This document shows, in pieces, positions 19,089 to 30,254 of a DNA stretch of 64,000 nt. The notes under the pieces are model-generated. The model was not told where the DNA came from, did no database searches, and was given only the letters and a program-made list of their open reading frames with translations. The translations under genes were made by a program, and so were the position numbers. Location of the stretch: assembly GCA_023374025.1 (NCBI GenBank), contig SIJG01000160.1:43406-107405 (forward strand). The letters run 5' to 3'. Source of the stretch: Heterodera schachtii. Its lineage: Eukaryota > Nematoda > Chromadorea > Rhabditida > Heteroderidae. Each line of letters opens with the position of its first letter. Within the stretch, counting starts at the first letter, position 1.

Positions 19089-21478
19089 ATGTCTTCAGAA
19101 ATTTTGTACGTTTATTATTTCTTTTTTCTGACATTTCGCATTTATTTTGCTCAAATTTTGGCCAGAATTTGTGAGATGAAAATTTCAAAGTCACGGTAAA
19201 TATCCATCATAGGTCCCAGACTCAAAATTGCATAAAAACACTTTTATAGGTTTTCTTAGGTGCTGAAAACGCCTAAACCGTCAAAAAAACTGCGCGGCAA
19301 AGCGTTTAAACCGATTTTTAAACCGGTTTAAAACTCGAAAATTTGAGTGAAAAAGGGGGCTCCTGACCTTTTAAAAAGATCAAATTCAGACAAATTAGGT
19401 ATCATTCGAAAGCTCTTGACGGGCTAAGTCTAAAAATCAAGGAAATAAGTCGAACTGATGTCATCTAAACACTTGGACAACTGAGTCCCAGTGAAAATGG
19501 ACACTTCAGTACCAAAAAATAATAAGCGGGGAATAACAATTTAAAGCAAAATTTCGCAAAAGGGAGCATGCGAAGACGGAGCAAGTAGTGGGGCGAGACG
19601 GAGGGCGGAGGAAGACGTCTGACGAGCGCCTCAGGCGGTTGACTGCGGGGGCCCGAAGGGCCCCCGCCAATCAGTCAACCGCCTGCGGATCACGCGCGGA
19701 TTTCTTCCGTAGCCCGTAGTCTCGCCCCACCTACTGGCCGCCGTAGTCGAGTGTGCGGCGGTTTTTTAGCGCAATAAGCTAAATTAAACTTTTATATTTG
19801 ACGTTCTTTTCCCATTTTTTTGACTACTCGTTTAAAAATAGTTTTAACGATTTTGAGGACCCATAACATGCGTCGGTTCGACTTAATTCCTTGATTTTTA
19901 GACTTAACTCGTTAAGAGCTTTCGAATGATACCAAACTTGTTCAAAATTTTTTATTTAAAATTGATTTTTGGCTGATTTTTGAGGCAAATTTTCGTGATT
20001 TAAACCGGTTCAAAAACCGGTTTAAACGCTTTGCCGCGCAGTTTTTCTGACGGTTTAGGCGTTTTCAGCATCTAAGAAAACCTATAAAAGTGTTTTTATG
20101 CGATTTTGAGTCTGGGACCTATGATGGATATTTTCCAAAGTCACTTTTGAAAGATTAGCTTTTTAGAGGCTAAAACTTCACATTTTACTTTTACCCTTTC
20201 GTCTTTAACCTTTGGGGCCTTTCATTGCTTTTCCCTTCCCTTTCATTCATTCATTTATTTCTCCAATTCATTTTCAGTTGGTGTGCCGTGTCTCTTCTTC
20301 TATTGGTCGTTTGTGCCATCATTCTTTGGTTCTTTTTTGGCCATGTCAAAAAACGACGACGCCCTCACAAAAAAGAAATGTAAAAATAAACATAAATTTT
20401 AAAATTTAATAAAAATTCTTCAATTTTTCAGCTTTATCTGCAGCGACTGTTGGCTTTTGGTGTTCGATTTTCTTGCGCCTTCTCAGCTTGGCCTTGGAAT
20501 TGCACTGATTAGCCGCCGCTTTGACCGCATCGTCGACGAACACTTCAAAACACGCAAATGGAAATTGGGCGAAATGAAAATTTGCCACAAAATTGGAGAG
20601 AATGGCACCAAACAAATGCAAATTGTCAATTCCGATGGAAATCCATTGCCAATTCCGCAAAATCCGTTGCCCAACAAAGTCATCGGATTCAAACGCATTA
20701 CGATTGCGTAAAAATTTGATTAATTTGGAATTTTTCGTCTGAATTTCAGTTACATCGATCAAAATGTCATCGCATTTCTCCGCCTTTTTCACCGTTTTTT
20801 CGCCTTTTCTTCAATATTCTTGAACATCACTGAAAATGTTCGCATTTTGGACTTTGTTTTGCTCAACATTTTGCCACTCCATTGTTGTGTTGTTTTTGAA
20901 TACCATCGCTTTTCACCGTTTGCGTCAATTGGCCCCGTCATTTCTCAGCGATTGTCCATCACTTCGCGCTGTCTCTTTCAAAGATGCCATTCTGCCCGCT
21001 TTTCCGCCCGATGAAAGTGCCAATGCGTCGGATGGCCAAGCGGTGGCCAAATGGTTATTCACGCCTCGTCCGGATGGTCTGCCGAAAGAGCTTCAATGCT
21101 CTGCTAATTCACCGGTTGGTCAATGGTCGTCAACGATGGAACTGATTAAAACGGTATGATTATCCCTTTTTAATTGGATTTTCTATGATTTTTTTGTCAC
21201 ATTTTTAGGCATTTTCCAATGCTTCTTCTCCGGTTACTTTTTGCATTCACTTTTGGTCTTCTTCTCCACCTGACTTCATTGTGCCATTTGATCGGATCAA
21301 CGAAGTGACTGGGGAGAAATTGTATCTTCTACAAGATAATACACATGATTGTTGCCTCTTCCGTATGCCAATTGGATGGGGTGGGAGAAAATGGAAAATT
21401 GTGTGGAAAGAAATGATTGATCGGACGAACCCAATTAACATTGGGATCGAAACGGCGGATTCGACGACGGGTGAATAA
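19089..21478 (+). pseudogene. F-box-like gene, membrane-anchored subtype, 11-bp deletion
   Basis: Exons 19089-19105 (MSSEI), 20278-20379, 20432-20707, 20750-21153 and 21209-21478. Exon 2 encodes WCAVSLLLLVVCAIILWFFF followed by GHVKKRRRPHKKE, a predicted signal anchor with a basic stop. Exon 3 has the F-box-like CSDCWLLVFDFLAPSQLG and ALISRRFDRIVDEHF. Later segments are QLAPSFLSDCPSLRAV, GQAVAKWLFTPRPDG and RINEVTGEKLYLLQ. Compared with the gene at 5570, exon 4 lacks 11 bp near 20875-20905, shifting the frame between VLLNILPL and NTIAFHRL. Foldback K occupies intron 1, where splicing might tolerate it. Confidence 0.75.
19194..20135. mobile_element. Foldback transposon K with 190-bp arms and GC-rich core
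   Basis: Arms of about 190 bp (19194-19385 and 19945-20135) are inverted copies containing CTGCGCGGCAAAGCGTTTAA and GGTTTAAAACCGG-type motifs. Both flanks are CAAAGTCA (19186-19193 and 20136-20143). GGTATCATTCGAAAGCT-type motifs occur at 19394 and, inverted, at 19913. The centre 19570-19760 is a GC-rich island that is itself an inverted repeat (GTAGTGGGGCGAGAC against GTCTCGCCCCACCTAC) around a perfect GGGGGCCCGAAGGGCCCCC hairpin. It is inserted in intron 1 of an F-box-like gene. Confidence 0.88.
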
Positions 21479-21569
21479 AATATAAAATGCTTAATGATTT
21501 CTTTTTTTTATGTTTTATGAGTCCAATCGACAATTCATAGACTTTATGCTTTCAAATGGTACCAAAATG

Positions 21570-21824
21570 GGTGATACTGTCGATGGTACTTCTCCCCCCC
21601 CCCCCTTTTTTTGAAATTTTTATTTTGTTTTCAAAAGACATGAAAGCATGTTTCCTAGAGTTTTCGGGGTCGCTTATCACGAATCTGGCATCTGTTTCGA
21701 CCAATTTCGAACCTCGGACTTGAAACCCCGAAACCCCTAGGAAACATGCTTTCGTGTCTTTTGAAAACAAAAGTTTTTTTTCAAAAAAAAAGGGGGGGGG
21801 GGGAGTACCATCGACAGTATTACC
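21570..21824. mobile_element. Short TIR element J, 8-bp target duplication
   Basis: Ends GGTGATACTGTCGATGGTAC and the complement of GGTAATACTGTCGATGGTAC. Flanks CCAAAATG at 21562-21569 and 21825-21832. The core is nearly palindromic: GTTTTCAAAAGACATGAAAG against CTTTCGTGTCTTTTGAAAAC, around a TTTCGACCAATTTCGAA centre. A second copy at 27250-27502 belongs to the segmental duplication. Non-autonomous. Confidence 0.85.
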
Positions 21825-22191
21825 CCAAAATGAACGGTTAATGGACAATATGTGGTACAAAAAAAGCATTTTAGTTGGTTGGACTCATAAAATGCCACTG
21901 AACTTATAAGAATTGAATTGGCTTATAATTTGCAATGGAATAATCATAGTTTTTTCAGTCTTCGCGACGCCGCTTCTCCCGGGCCAAGTGATCACTGATC
22001 AACAGCAGAAGAAATGAATGAATTCAATTGATCGATGCGATAAATGAGCGAAAATGATGTTGGCACTTTGCCATTTCAATATTGTCTAATTGTTTGTATT
22101 TGACCTTTCCTTGCTCGCAAATGCGCCCATTTCCATTGTATTTTATGTGCATGTAATTAATTCATTAATTGTGAGTAATTGTTGATAAAAA

Positions 22192-22947
22192 ATGGCTAAT
22201 GATAAAACGGGAAAAGCTGGGGATATTCGAGACGCAAAAAGGATGAGGAATTTGAGGTACTTTCCCTGTTTTAAGGTAGTACATATCAAACTAAAATTTA
22301 AAAAAAGCAACAATAAAAACGCGCAAATTCAAGAAAATTTGAATTTATTCAATTTTAACGATTTTGATCAAAAAATTATTAAATAAAATTGTTTTTTCCC
22401 CAAAAAACTCAAAATGCCTTAAATTTCACCTCATCGGCCAACCAAAAAAGCCCAAAATGAGGCTAATTAAAGTCACAAAAGTTCCCTACCTACAGAGGTA
22501 GAAGACGGAAACGAAAAAAGGTAATTCTCTGACAAATTTGGAAAAAAAGATAAAAAAGATTCAAAAATTCGATAGATAAAAAATATTATTTTTTAAATTT
22601 TAACGGTAAATAAAAGCCTTAAAAAGATCTTTTTTTTCAATTCCGGTCATTTTGTCGCGTATAAATGTTAGTGATGCTCGAGACCAAAAATTTCCCGAGA
22701 TCGAGACTCCACAATCCCGGGCCCGGTTTTTTCCCAAATACCCGGGCCCGTCTGACAACCCTAATTTAAATTTGGTAATAAATAATGAATTTGTTTTTTG
22801 ATTCATTCGACCACCGTTAGCGCCAATGACTCTGCTCTGATCGACGATGTCCTTCTTCTCATTAGCTTCTTCACTTTTGATAAATCCCAAATTTGTCGTA
22901 CAAATACCGCAAATAATTAATTGGGCTCCATTTTTTGTAATCTTCAT
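22192..22947. other. Two small ORFs of unknown status in the duplicated segment
   Basis: A plus ORF at 22192-22386 starts MANDKTGKAGDIRDAKRMRN. A minus ORF at 22600-22947 (115 codons) starts MKITKNGAQLIICGICTTNL. Neither has a recognisable domain. The plus ORF start (ATGGCTAATGATAAA) has a relative at 12383 (ATGGCTAATAATAAA) that is not followed by a similar protein. The minus ORF overlaps a CCCGGGCCCG repeat, which argues against coding. Both recur at 27871-28625. Confidence 0.25.
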
Positions 22948-23441
22948 TTAAAGAGATGGGTCGACTGAGTCCCCATGGAATTTGGAGATTTGGACACACT
23001 TAACTTTGAGGCCTAAATAACTCTGTTCTGAATCTTTCCCCTTTAAATGACATCATTCGGCACATGATTCATATGTAGAGTTGATTTTAATGGAAGAATT
23101 TTTAAAAATTCAATAATATTATTTGCACAATGGCGGATTTTATGCATACAAATTCCAAACTTCAATGTTGAAAAAACACGTATTGAAATTAAATGCAATA
23201 AAAAACGGCCCTTTTTATCTTTATATTTCTGTATTGGCTGAAAACGAAAGTTACAATAAATTTATAATTACAGTATACGTCATCAAATACAATATATATA
23301 ACAAATACGCATATAAATGTCCAACAGCACGGACAATGCAATGATTATTCCTGAATATCATAAAAACAAGCATCATCTTTATCATCATATATCAATATCA
23401 TTATCATCCATCATTGGGGCGGCACTTTCTGTCATTTGCCT

Positions 23442-24905
23442 TCACGGACCGACACGGCTTTCTTCGGCTCGGCTTATTGAACTGTTGGCGATGAATGAAG
23501 CGGACTTCTGCTGCTTGGTCTTCTTGTACGCACGGAGGATGATGGAGTAGAACCAAGTGTGGAACAATGTGATGGAGAACAGGAACAAAAGCGGAAGGAC
23601 AATAAAAAACAGCATGTCAGCAATAGGACCCACTTCTGAAAATATGATTTATTATAAATAGTATTTCAGTCATTTTGATATACGAAAGACCAACTGTCAG
23701 CAGGGATTTTGCTGAATTTCAAAATCAGGCCGATGAAAAAAAGGATCCAAAGAATTACAGAAGCGAACTTTGCGATGGGCTTAAATTAAAGAAATTAAAA
23801 GTTAAGTGAAATTATTTAAATTTTAAACTCACCATAATAATCAGATACGGAAGGAACAGTGACGGATTGCGCTTTCTCTGGGCAAAAATGACGACCAAAT
23901 AGGCGATGGCGGAGACCAAGAACAGCTTAATACGGAGAAAGAGATTTTCAACCAAAATTGATCATTTCTTTCTCAATTACCAGTGCGAACGACAAATGAA
24001 CGAAGCAGTACTCAGAGCATAAGTGATAGCCAAAAAACGCCACAGCAGCTGCGGAGAGTTGGAAAAAAAGCCGATCAACGCGATCACAGGGATTCCCTTA
24101 AACAAGGAAAAGCCCAATAAACATTGATGAAAGCATTAAACACCGTCTCAATTCTGGCACGGAACGGTCCACAGCAACAGGTGGGGCCAGCACTGTCCAA
24201 ATTGGCATTGTCCGGAGCCGACTTCTCCTTGACCAAAACGTAAGCACGGAAAATGATGGAGTAGAACCAGGCGTGCAACGCAGTGGTGAGCCCCATCACA
24301 ATCATGAAGATAATCACAGAAGATTCTGATAAAAAGAATGTAATGAAGATGAGCAGATAAAATTACTACCGCGATCATTAAGGATAGTAAGGGACGACGA
24401 TTTGTAAGAGGAAGGCGGGTATTTTTCGAGTTCGTTCTTGACTTTGTTTATAAAGATAATCGAGGACAGAGAGATAATACACAGCAAAACACCAAAGATC
24501 AGACCAAGAGGCTAAAATGAATAAAATTAAGGCTTTTCAATTTGTTTTTTCGCTTTGGACAAACCCACTTTTACGGCGAGAAAAGGCAGGAACAGTGAAC
24601 AGTTGCGGTAAATGTGTCCAAAAACGACCATCAAATAGCAAAAAGCGATGATCAAAAAAGGCTTAATTAATAACAATGGGTTACGTAGATTTATGTAAAT
24701 TGAACAATGATCATTTTTACCAAGATGAGTAAAATGGTGATGGAATCGATTATAGGCATATTGACAAAATAGTAAATTGCAAGAGCAATGTCGAGCACAA
24801 AGCCGATCACTGCGACGATTGGAGTTGCCTAAAAGGTACAAAAACATTTCGCGCAGTATAATAAAGTGTTTTATGGAGACACACCTTCGGATCACAGCAC
24901 CCCAT
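23442..24905 (-). CDS. Multi-exon polytopic membrane protein, possibly LAPTM/DUF7027-like
   Basis: Minus-strand exons rebuild a protein starting MGCCDPKATPIVAVIGFVLD. Exons: 24905-24885, 24828-24721, 24661-24569, 24511-24370, 24325-24144, 24096-23981, 23925-23833, 23779 to about 23695, and 23635-23442. About eight hydrophobic segments form two similar halves. Each half has a PLGLIFG- or PIAKFAS-type helix followed by LHAWFYSIIFRAY (first) or LFHTWFYSIILRAYKKTK (second). The repeated H.WFYSII.RAY suggests the nematode tetraspan family related to lysosomal LAPTM proteins; this is a memory-based assignment and tentative. Exon 6 needs one extra base in a T7 run (about 24078) to stay in frame. The gene lies between the two segmental-duplication copies. 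Confidence 0.6.
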
Positions 24906-26383
24906 TCTTTGGTCACACAGAACAATGGGAATATTTTGTCAAAGATCCGGCAAAAACTTTTGATGGATTTGGCTTATAAAAGAAGAAAAAAAATATTTAA
25001 AGACAAGATTTAATAAAGGAACGTCAAAACGAGGATAAGATGACGGAATTTTTAAAAGCACAAAATGAATGGAAGTCGCATAAAATTCCGACTTAAATAG
25101 AGCGAAATTTGCAATTAAAAATTACTCTGTCCTTATACATTAAATGTTGGGAGCAGAGAAAGAAAATTTAAAAAATAGGGTGTTAAATTGGGAGACACAA
25201 AAGATAGTTTTCTTTTGCTTTTCTCTTACTTTCTCTCACTTCAGCTAATAAATTTAATAATATGTATGTAGGTATTTTAAAATTAATTAATGTTGTTGAT
25301 TTTATAATATTTTTTTTCTTAAAGTGATGACCCAATGGCGGATTTTCTGCATAAAATTCCAAACTTCAAATGTTGATACGTAAAATATGGTCCTTTTGGG
25401 CGTTAAAATTTCATAAGACGCACCTTAATCTCTTTTTCTTAAATAGTTTGAACTTTATAAATAGGCAGTTCTGCCCTTTCTTTTTCATTTTACATTGTCG
25501 GCAGCAAAGAAGCAAATGCCAAGTGAAGGGTTTTAAGCCCGGAAATGCTTTTTGATTTTGAGTTCACATAGCTCTACGTCTACGCACGCAATTTTGATCA
25601 GCAGCAACAGAAATGAATTGATTTGTGAAGCGACTAATTTGTTTTTTTGTGAGGTATTAAAATTATTTTTTCTCAATGTGTTCATTTTCGTTTGAGTTTG
25701 CTTGGATAAATAAAACGGAAATTTTGTTGTGAATGAAAACGTTGACGAAAATTCAGGTAGCACTTTTTTGAAATTATTTATTTTATAGTCAAACTTTTGC
25801 GAAAGTTTAATCGAATTTAATCAAATATTAGAAAATTCATTATTAGGGATGCGATTTTTAGACACAAAAATCGCGAAATTCGACCAATTCCGAACCCCTA
25901 ACCCGAACATTTTTCGAGAATTAAATTTAAAAATTTTTTTTATCTCTTAAAACATTGTTTATAGTGTTTTCGGTGTTGTTAACTTTTGAGAAAAACTATT
26001 TCAAAGCCAAAAAATGGTCATTCTAAAGATACGAGCATAAAAATGAAAATTTGATATTTTGAATTTTCGATTTTTTGTTCGAGTTCGGGTTAGGGATTCG
26101 AAATTGACCGAAATTGAGGCCGGATTCGTGCTCGGCGCCTCAAAACACCCCTAGAAAAGTGTTAATAAGAACTTAAGATAAAAAAATAAAATTAAAAAAT
26201 TTCGGGACCAAAGATCTTCACAATTGCCCGAATTTTGTAATGTATTTTTATAAAATTTCATTTATTTTTCCCGTTTGACGCACATTCGAACAAACTGACA
26301 AATTATTATAGAAGGTGACCAGCCGCAAGAAAGAAAAAACAAAAAAAAGATGAAATTGTTCGAGTTCGGGATTCGAAAAATGG
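24906..26383. other. AT-rich intergenic region with a small inverted repeat
   Basis: No gene supported. 25330-25375 repeats part of 23126-23170 (CAATGGCGGATTTT.TGCATA). 25876-25908 and 26083-26117 form an inverted repeat around CCCTAACCCGAAC. The outer bases TAGGGATG and CACCCCTA suggest another hAT-type MITE of about 300 bp (25847-26155), but no target duplication is evident. Confidence 0.4.
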
Positions 26384-29027
26384 TTGCGTAAAAATTTGAT
26401 TAATTTGGAATTTTTCGTCTGAATTTCAGTTACATCGATCAAAATGTCATCGCATTTCTCCGCCTTTTTCACCGTTTTTTCGCCTTTTCTTCAATATTCT
26501 TGAACATCACTGAAAATGTTCGCATTTTGGACTTTGTTTTGCTCAACATTTTGCCACTCCATTGTTGTGTTGTTTTTGAATACCATCGCTTTTCACCGTT
26601 TGCGTCAATTGGCCCCGTCATTTCTCAGCGATTGTCCATCACTTCGCGCTGTCTCTTTCAAAGATGCCATTCTGCCCGCTTTTCCGCCCGATGAAAGTGC
26701 CAATGCGTCGGATGGCCAAGCGGTGGCCAAATGGTTATTCACGCCTCGTCCGGATGGTCTGCCGAAAGAGCTTCAATGCTCTGCTAATTCACCGGTTGGT
26801 CAATGGTCGTCAACGATGGAACTGATTAAAACGGTATGATTATCCCTTTTTAATTGGATTTTCTATGATTTTTTTGTCACATTTTTAGGCATTTTCCAAT
26901 GCTTCTTCTCCGGTTACTTTTTGCATTCACTTTTGGTCTTCTTCTCCACCTGACTTCATTGTGCCATTTGATCGGATCAACGAAGTGACTGGGGAGAAAT
27001 TGTATCTTCTACAAGATAATACACATGATTGTTGCCTCTTCCGTATGCCAATTGGATGGGGTGGGAGAAAATGGAAAATTGTGTGGAAAGAAATGATTGA
27101 TCGGACGAACCCAATTAACATTGGGATCGAAACGGCGGATTCGACGACGGGTGAATAAAATATAAAATGCTTAATGATTTCTTTTTTTTATGTTTTATGA
27201 GTCCAATCGACAATTCATAGACTTTATGCTTTCAAATGGTACCAAAATGGGTGATACTGTCGATGGTACTTCTCCCCCCCCCCCCTTTTTTTGAAATTTT
27301 TATTTTGTTTTCAAAAGACATGAAAGCATGTTTCCTAGAGTTTTCGGGGTCGCTTATCACGAATCTGGCATCTGTTTCGACCAATTTCGAACCTCGGACT
27401 TGAAACCCCGAAACCCCTAGGAAACATGCTTTCGTGTCTTTTGAAAACAAAAGTTTTTTTTCAAAAAAAAAGGGGGGGGGGGAGTACCATCGACAGTATT
27501 ACCCCAAAATGAACGGTTAATGGACAATATGTGGTACAAAAAAAGCATTTTAGTTGGTTGGACTCATAAAATGCCACTGAACTTATAAGAATTGAATTGG
27601 CTTATAATTTGCAATGGAATAATCATAGTTTTTTCAGTCTTCGCGACGCCGCTTCTCCCGGGCCAAGTGATCACTGATCAACAGCAGAAGAAATGAATGA
27701 ATTCAATTGATCGATGCGATAAATGAGCGAAAATGATGTTGGCACTTTGCCATTTCAATATTGTCTAATTGTTTGTATTTGACCTTTCCTTGCTCGCAAA
27801 TGCGCCCATTTCCATTGTATTTTATGTGCATGTAATTAATTCATTAATTGTGAGTAATTGTTGATAAAAAATGGCTAATGATAAAACGGGAAAAGCTGGG
27901 GATATTCGAGACGCAAAAAGGATGAGGAATTTGAGGTACTTTCCCTGTTTTAAGGTAGTACATATCAAACTAAAATTTAAAAAAAGCAACAATAAAAACG
28001 CGCAAATTCAAGAAAATTTGAATTTATTCAATTTTAACGATTTTGATCAAAAAATTATTAAAAAATTGTTTTTTTCCCCAAAAAACTCAAAATGCCTTAA
28101 ATTTCACCTCATCGGCCAACCAAAAAAGCCCAAAATGAGGCTAATTAAAGTCACAAAAGTTCCCTACCTACAGAGGTAGAAGACGGAAACGAAAAAAGGT
28201 AATTCTCTGACAAATTTGGAAAAAAAGATAAAAAAGATTCAAAAATTCGATAGATAAAAAATATTATTTTTTAAATTTTAACGGTAAATAAAAGCCTTAA
28301 AAAGATCTTTTTTTTCAATTCCGGTCATTTTGTCGCGTATAAATGTTAGTGATGCTCGAGACCAAAAATTTCCCGAGATCGAGACTCCACAATCCCGGGC
28401 CCGGTTTTTTCCCAAATACCCGGGCCCGTCTGACAACCCTAATTTAAATTTGGTAATAAATAATGAATTTGTTTTTTGATTCATTCGACCACCGTTAGCG
28501 CCAATGACTCTGCTCTGATCGACGATGTCCTTCTTCTCATTAGCTTCTTCACTTTTGATAAATCCCAAATTTGTCGTACAAATACCGCAAATAATTAATT
28601 GGGCTCCATTTTTTGTAATCTTCATTTAAAGAGATGGGTCGACTGAGTCCCCATGGAATTTGGAGATTTGGACACACTTAACTTTGAGGCCTAAATAACT
28701 CTGTTCTGAATCTTTCCCCTTTAAATGACATCATTCGGCACATGATTCATATGTAGAGTTGATTTTAATGGAAGAATTTTTAAAAATTCAATAATATTAT
28801 TTGCACAATGGCGGATTTTATGCATACAAATTCCAAACTTCAATGTTGAAAAAACACGTATTGAAATTAAATGCAATAAAAAACGGCCCTTTTTATCTTT
28901 ATATTTCTGTATTGGCTGAAAACGAAAGTTACAATAAATTTATAATTACAGTATACGTCATCAAATACAATATATATAACAAATACGCATATAAATGTCC
29001 AACAGCACGGACAATGCAATGATTATT
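26384..29027. repeat. Segmental duplication, copy 2
   Basis: Collinear with 20704-23349. Copy 2 begins mid-intron, so it lacks the promoter and first three exons of the F-box-like gene. It ends exactly where a Helitron-type 5' end (TCTATATACATT at 29029) starts. Confidence 0.9.
26430..27158 (+). pseudogene. F-box-like gene, last two exons only (duplicate)
   Basis: Exons at 26430-26833 and 26889-27158 equal 20750-21153 and 21209-21478, including the same 11-bp deletion and frameshift. The duplication therefore happened after the gene was already broken. There is no promoter and no upstream exons. Confidence 0.8.
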
Positions 29028-29028
29028 A

Positions 29029-30254
29029 TCTATATACATTAAAATGGGGGGGGCTCTTGCAAATTGGGCCATATCATTGCGAATTCGAAAGCTATTGCCA
29101 AAATTTTTTTTTTATCCGGGAGCTGATCTCCTGTTATACATTTGTGTCTTACACATTTAATTTGCCATCACTTTGCGCCGAGATATGCTAACCTAATTTT
29201 GCTAAGTTTGGCGCAGCGCCCGGCGCCGCACAGATAGCGCCTCGATGTCGCTTGGCGAAATGCGTGCCAGGCCATGAGGAGCATTTTAAAAAAAAGTTTG
29301 GCGCGATCCGACCACTTGGCGCTGAGATTGCTGTCTTTTTCTTGCCTGCATTTGCGCCATAGACAGCAATCTTTTGAGCCAACAATGCTAGAGAGTCAAA
29401 CTTTTTTTCCTGAACGTCCGCTGACCTGTAAGGCGGGGAAATCAAAGTGCCGTCTGGCGCCGGGCGCTGTGCGCTGAGATACAACTTTTCCTTCTCCGGG
29501 CCCCGCCCTCCACCTCCCCCCGATGGCTAAGTGTTGGACGGGCCAAACCAATGTCAGAATCGTGTTCCTCACCCCAAATTACCCCCGAATACCGATTTTC
29601 AGACAATTCGGATGAATATGAAAATTTCGATTTTGATATTATCTATATATAAAAAAATGGGGGGGGGACGTTTGCAAATTGGGCCATATCATTGCGAATT
29701 CGCAAGCTTTTGACAAAATTTTTTTTTTATCCGGGAGCTGATCTCCCCTTATACATTTGTGTCTTACACATTTAATTTGCCATCACTTTGCGCTGAGATA
29801 TGCTAACCTAATTTTGCTAAGTTTGGCGCAGCGCCCGGCGCCGCACAGATAGCGCCTCGATGTCGCTTGGCGAAATGCGTGCCAGGCCATGGGGAGCATT
29901 TTAAAAAAAAGTTTGGCGCGATCCGACAACTTGGCGCTGAGATTGCTGTCTTTTTCTTGCCTGCATTTGCGCCATAGACAGCAATCTTTTGAGCCAACAA
30001 TGCTAGAGAGTCAAACTTTTTTTTCCTGAACGTCCGCTGACCTGTAAGGCGGGGAAATCAAAGTGCCGTCTGGCGCCGGGCGCTGTGCGCTGAGATATGC
30101 TAACCGTTCTCCAGGCCCCGCCCACACCTCCCCCCGATGGCTAAGTGTTGGACGGGCCAAACAAATGTCAGAATCGTGTTCCTCACCCCAAATTACCCCC
30201 GGAATACCGATTTTCAGACCATTCGGATGAATATGAAAATTCGATTTGATATTA
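29029..30254. mobile_element. Two tandem 613-bp Helitron-type 5' fragments
   Basis: 29029-29641 and 29642-30254 are close direct copies. Each starts TCTATATA, continues with A-run and G-run, then ATATCATTGCGAATTCG, and later carries GTTTGGCGCAGCGCCCGGCGC and an AGACAGCAATCT/AGATTGCTGTCT hairpin. Both end GATATTA directly before the next TCTATATA. The starts match those of the elements at 30255, 32273 and 55540. No CTRR terminus closes either unit, so these look like 5' fragments or concatemeric products. Confidence 0.6.

Larger units (their letters stand above)
20704..23349. repeat. Segmental duplication, copy 1 (2.65 kb)
   Basis: Collinear and almost identical with 26384-29027. I noticed differences only in homopolymers (for example the G-run near 21792) and a few bases near 22383. 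It starts inside intron 3 of the F-box-like gene and includes its last two exons, the element at 21570, the 3' flank block and two small ORFs (22192-22386 plus and 22600-22947 minus) of unknown status. It ends at 23349, immediately before the membrane protein gene. Confidence 0.9.
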
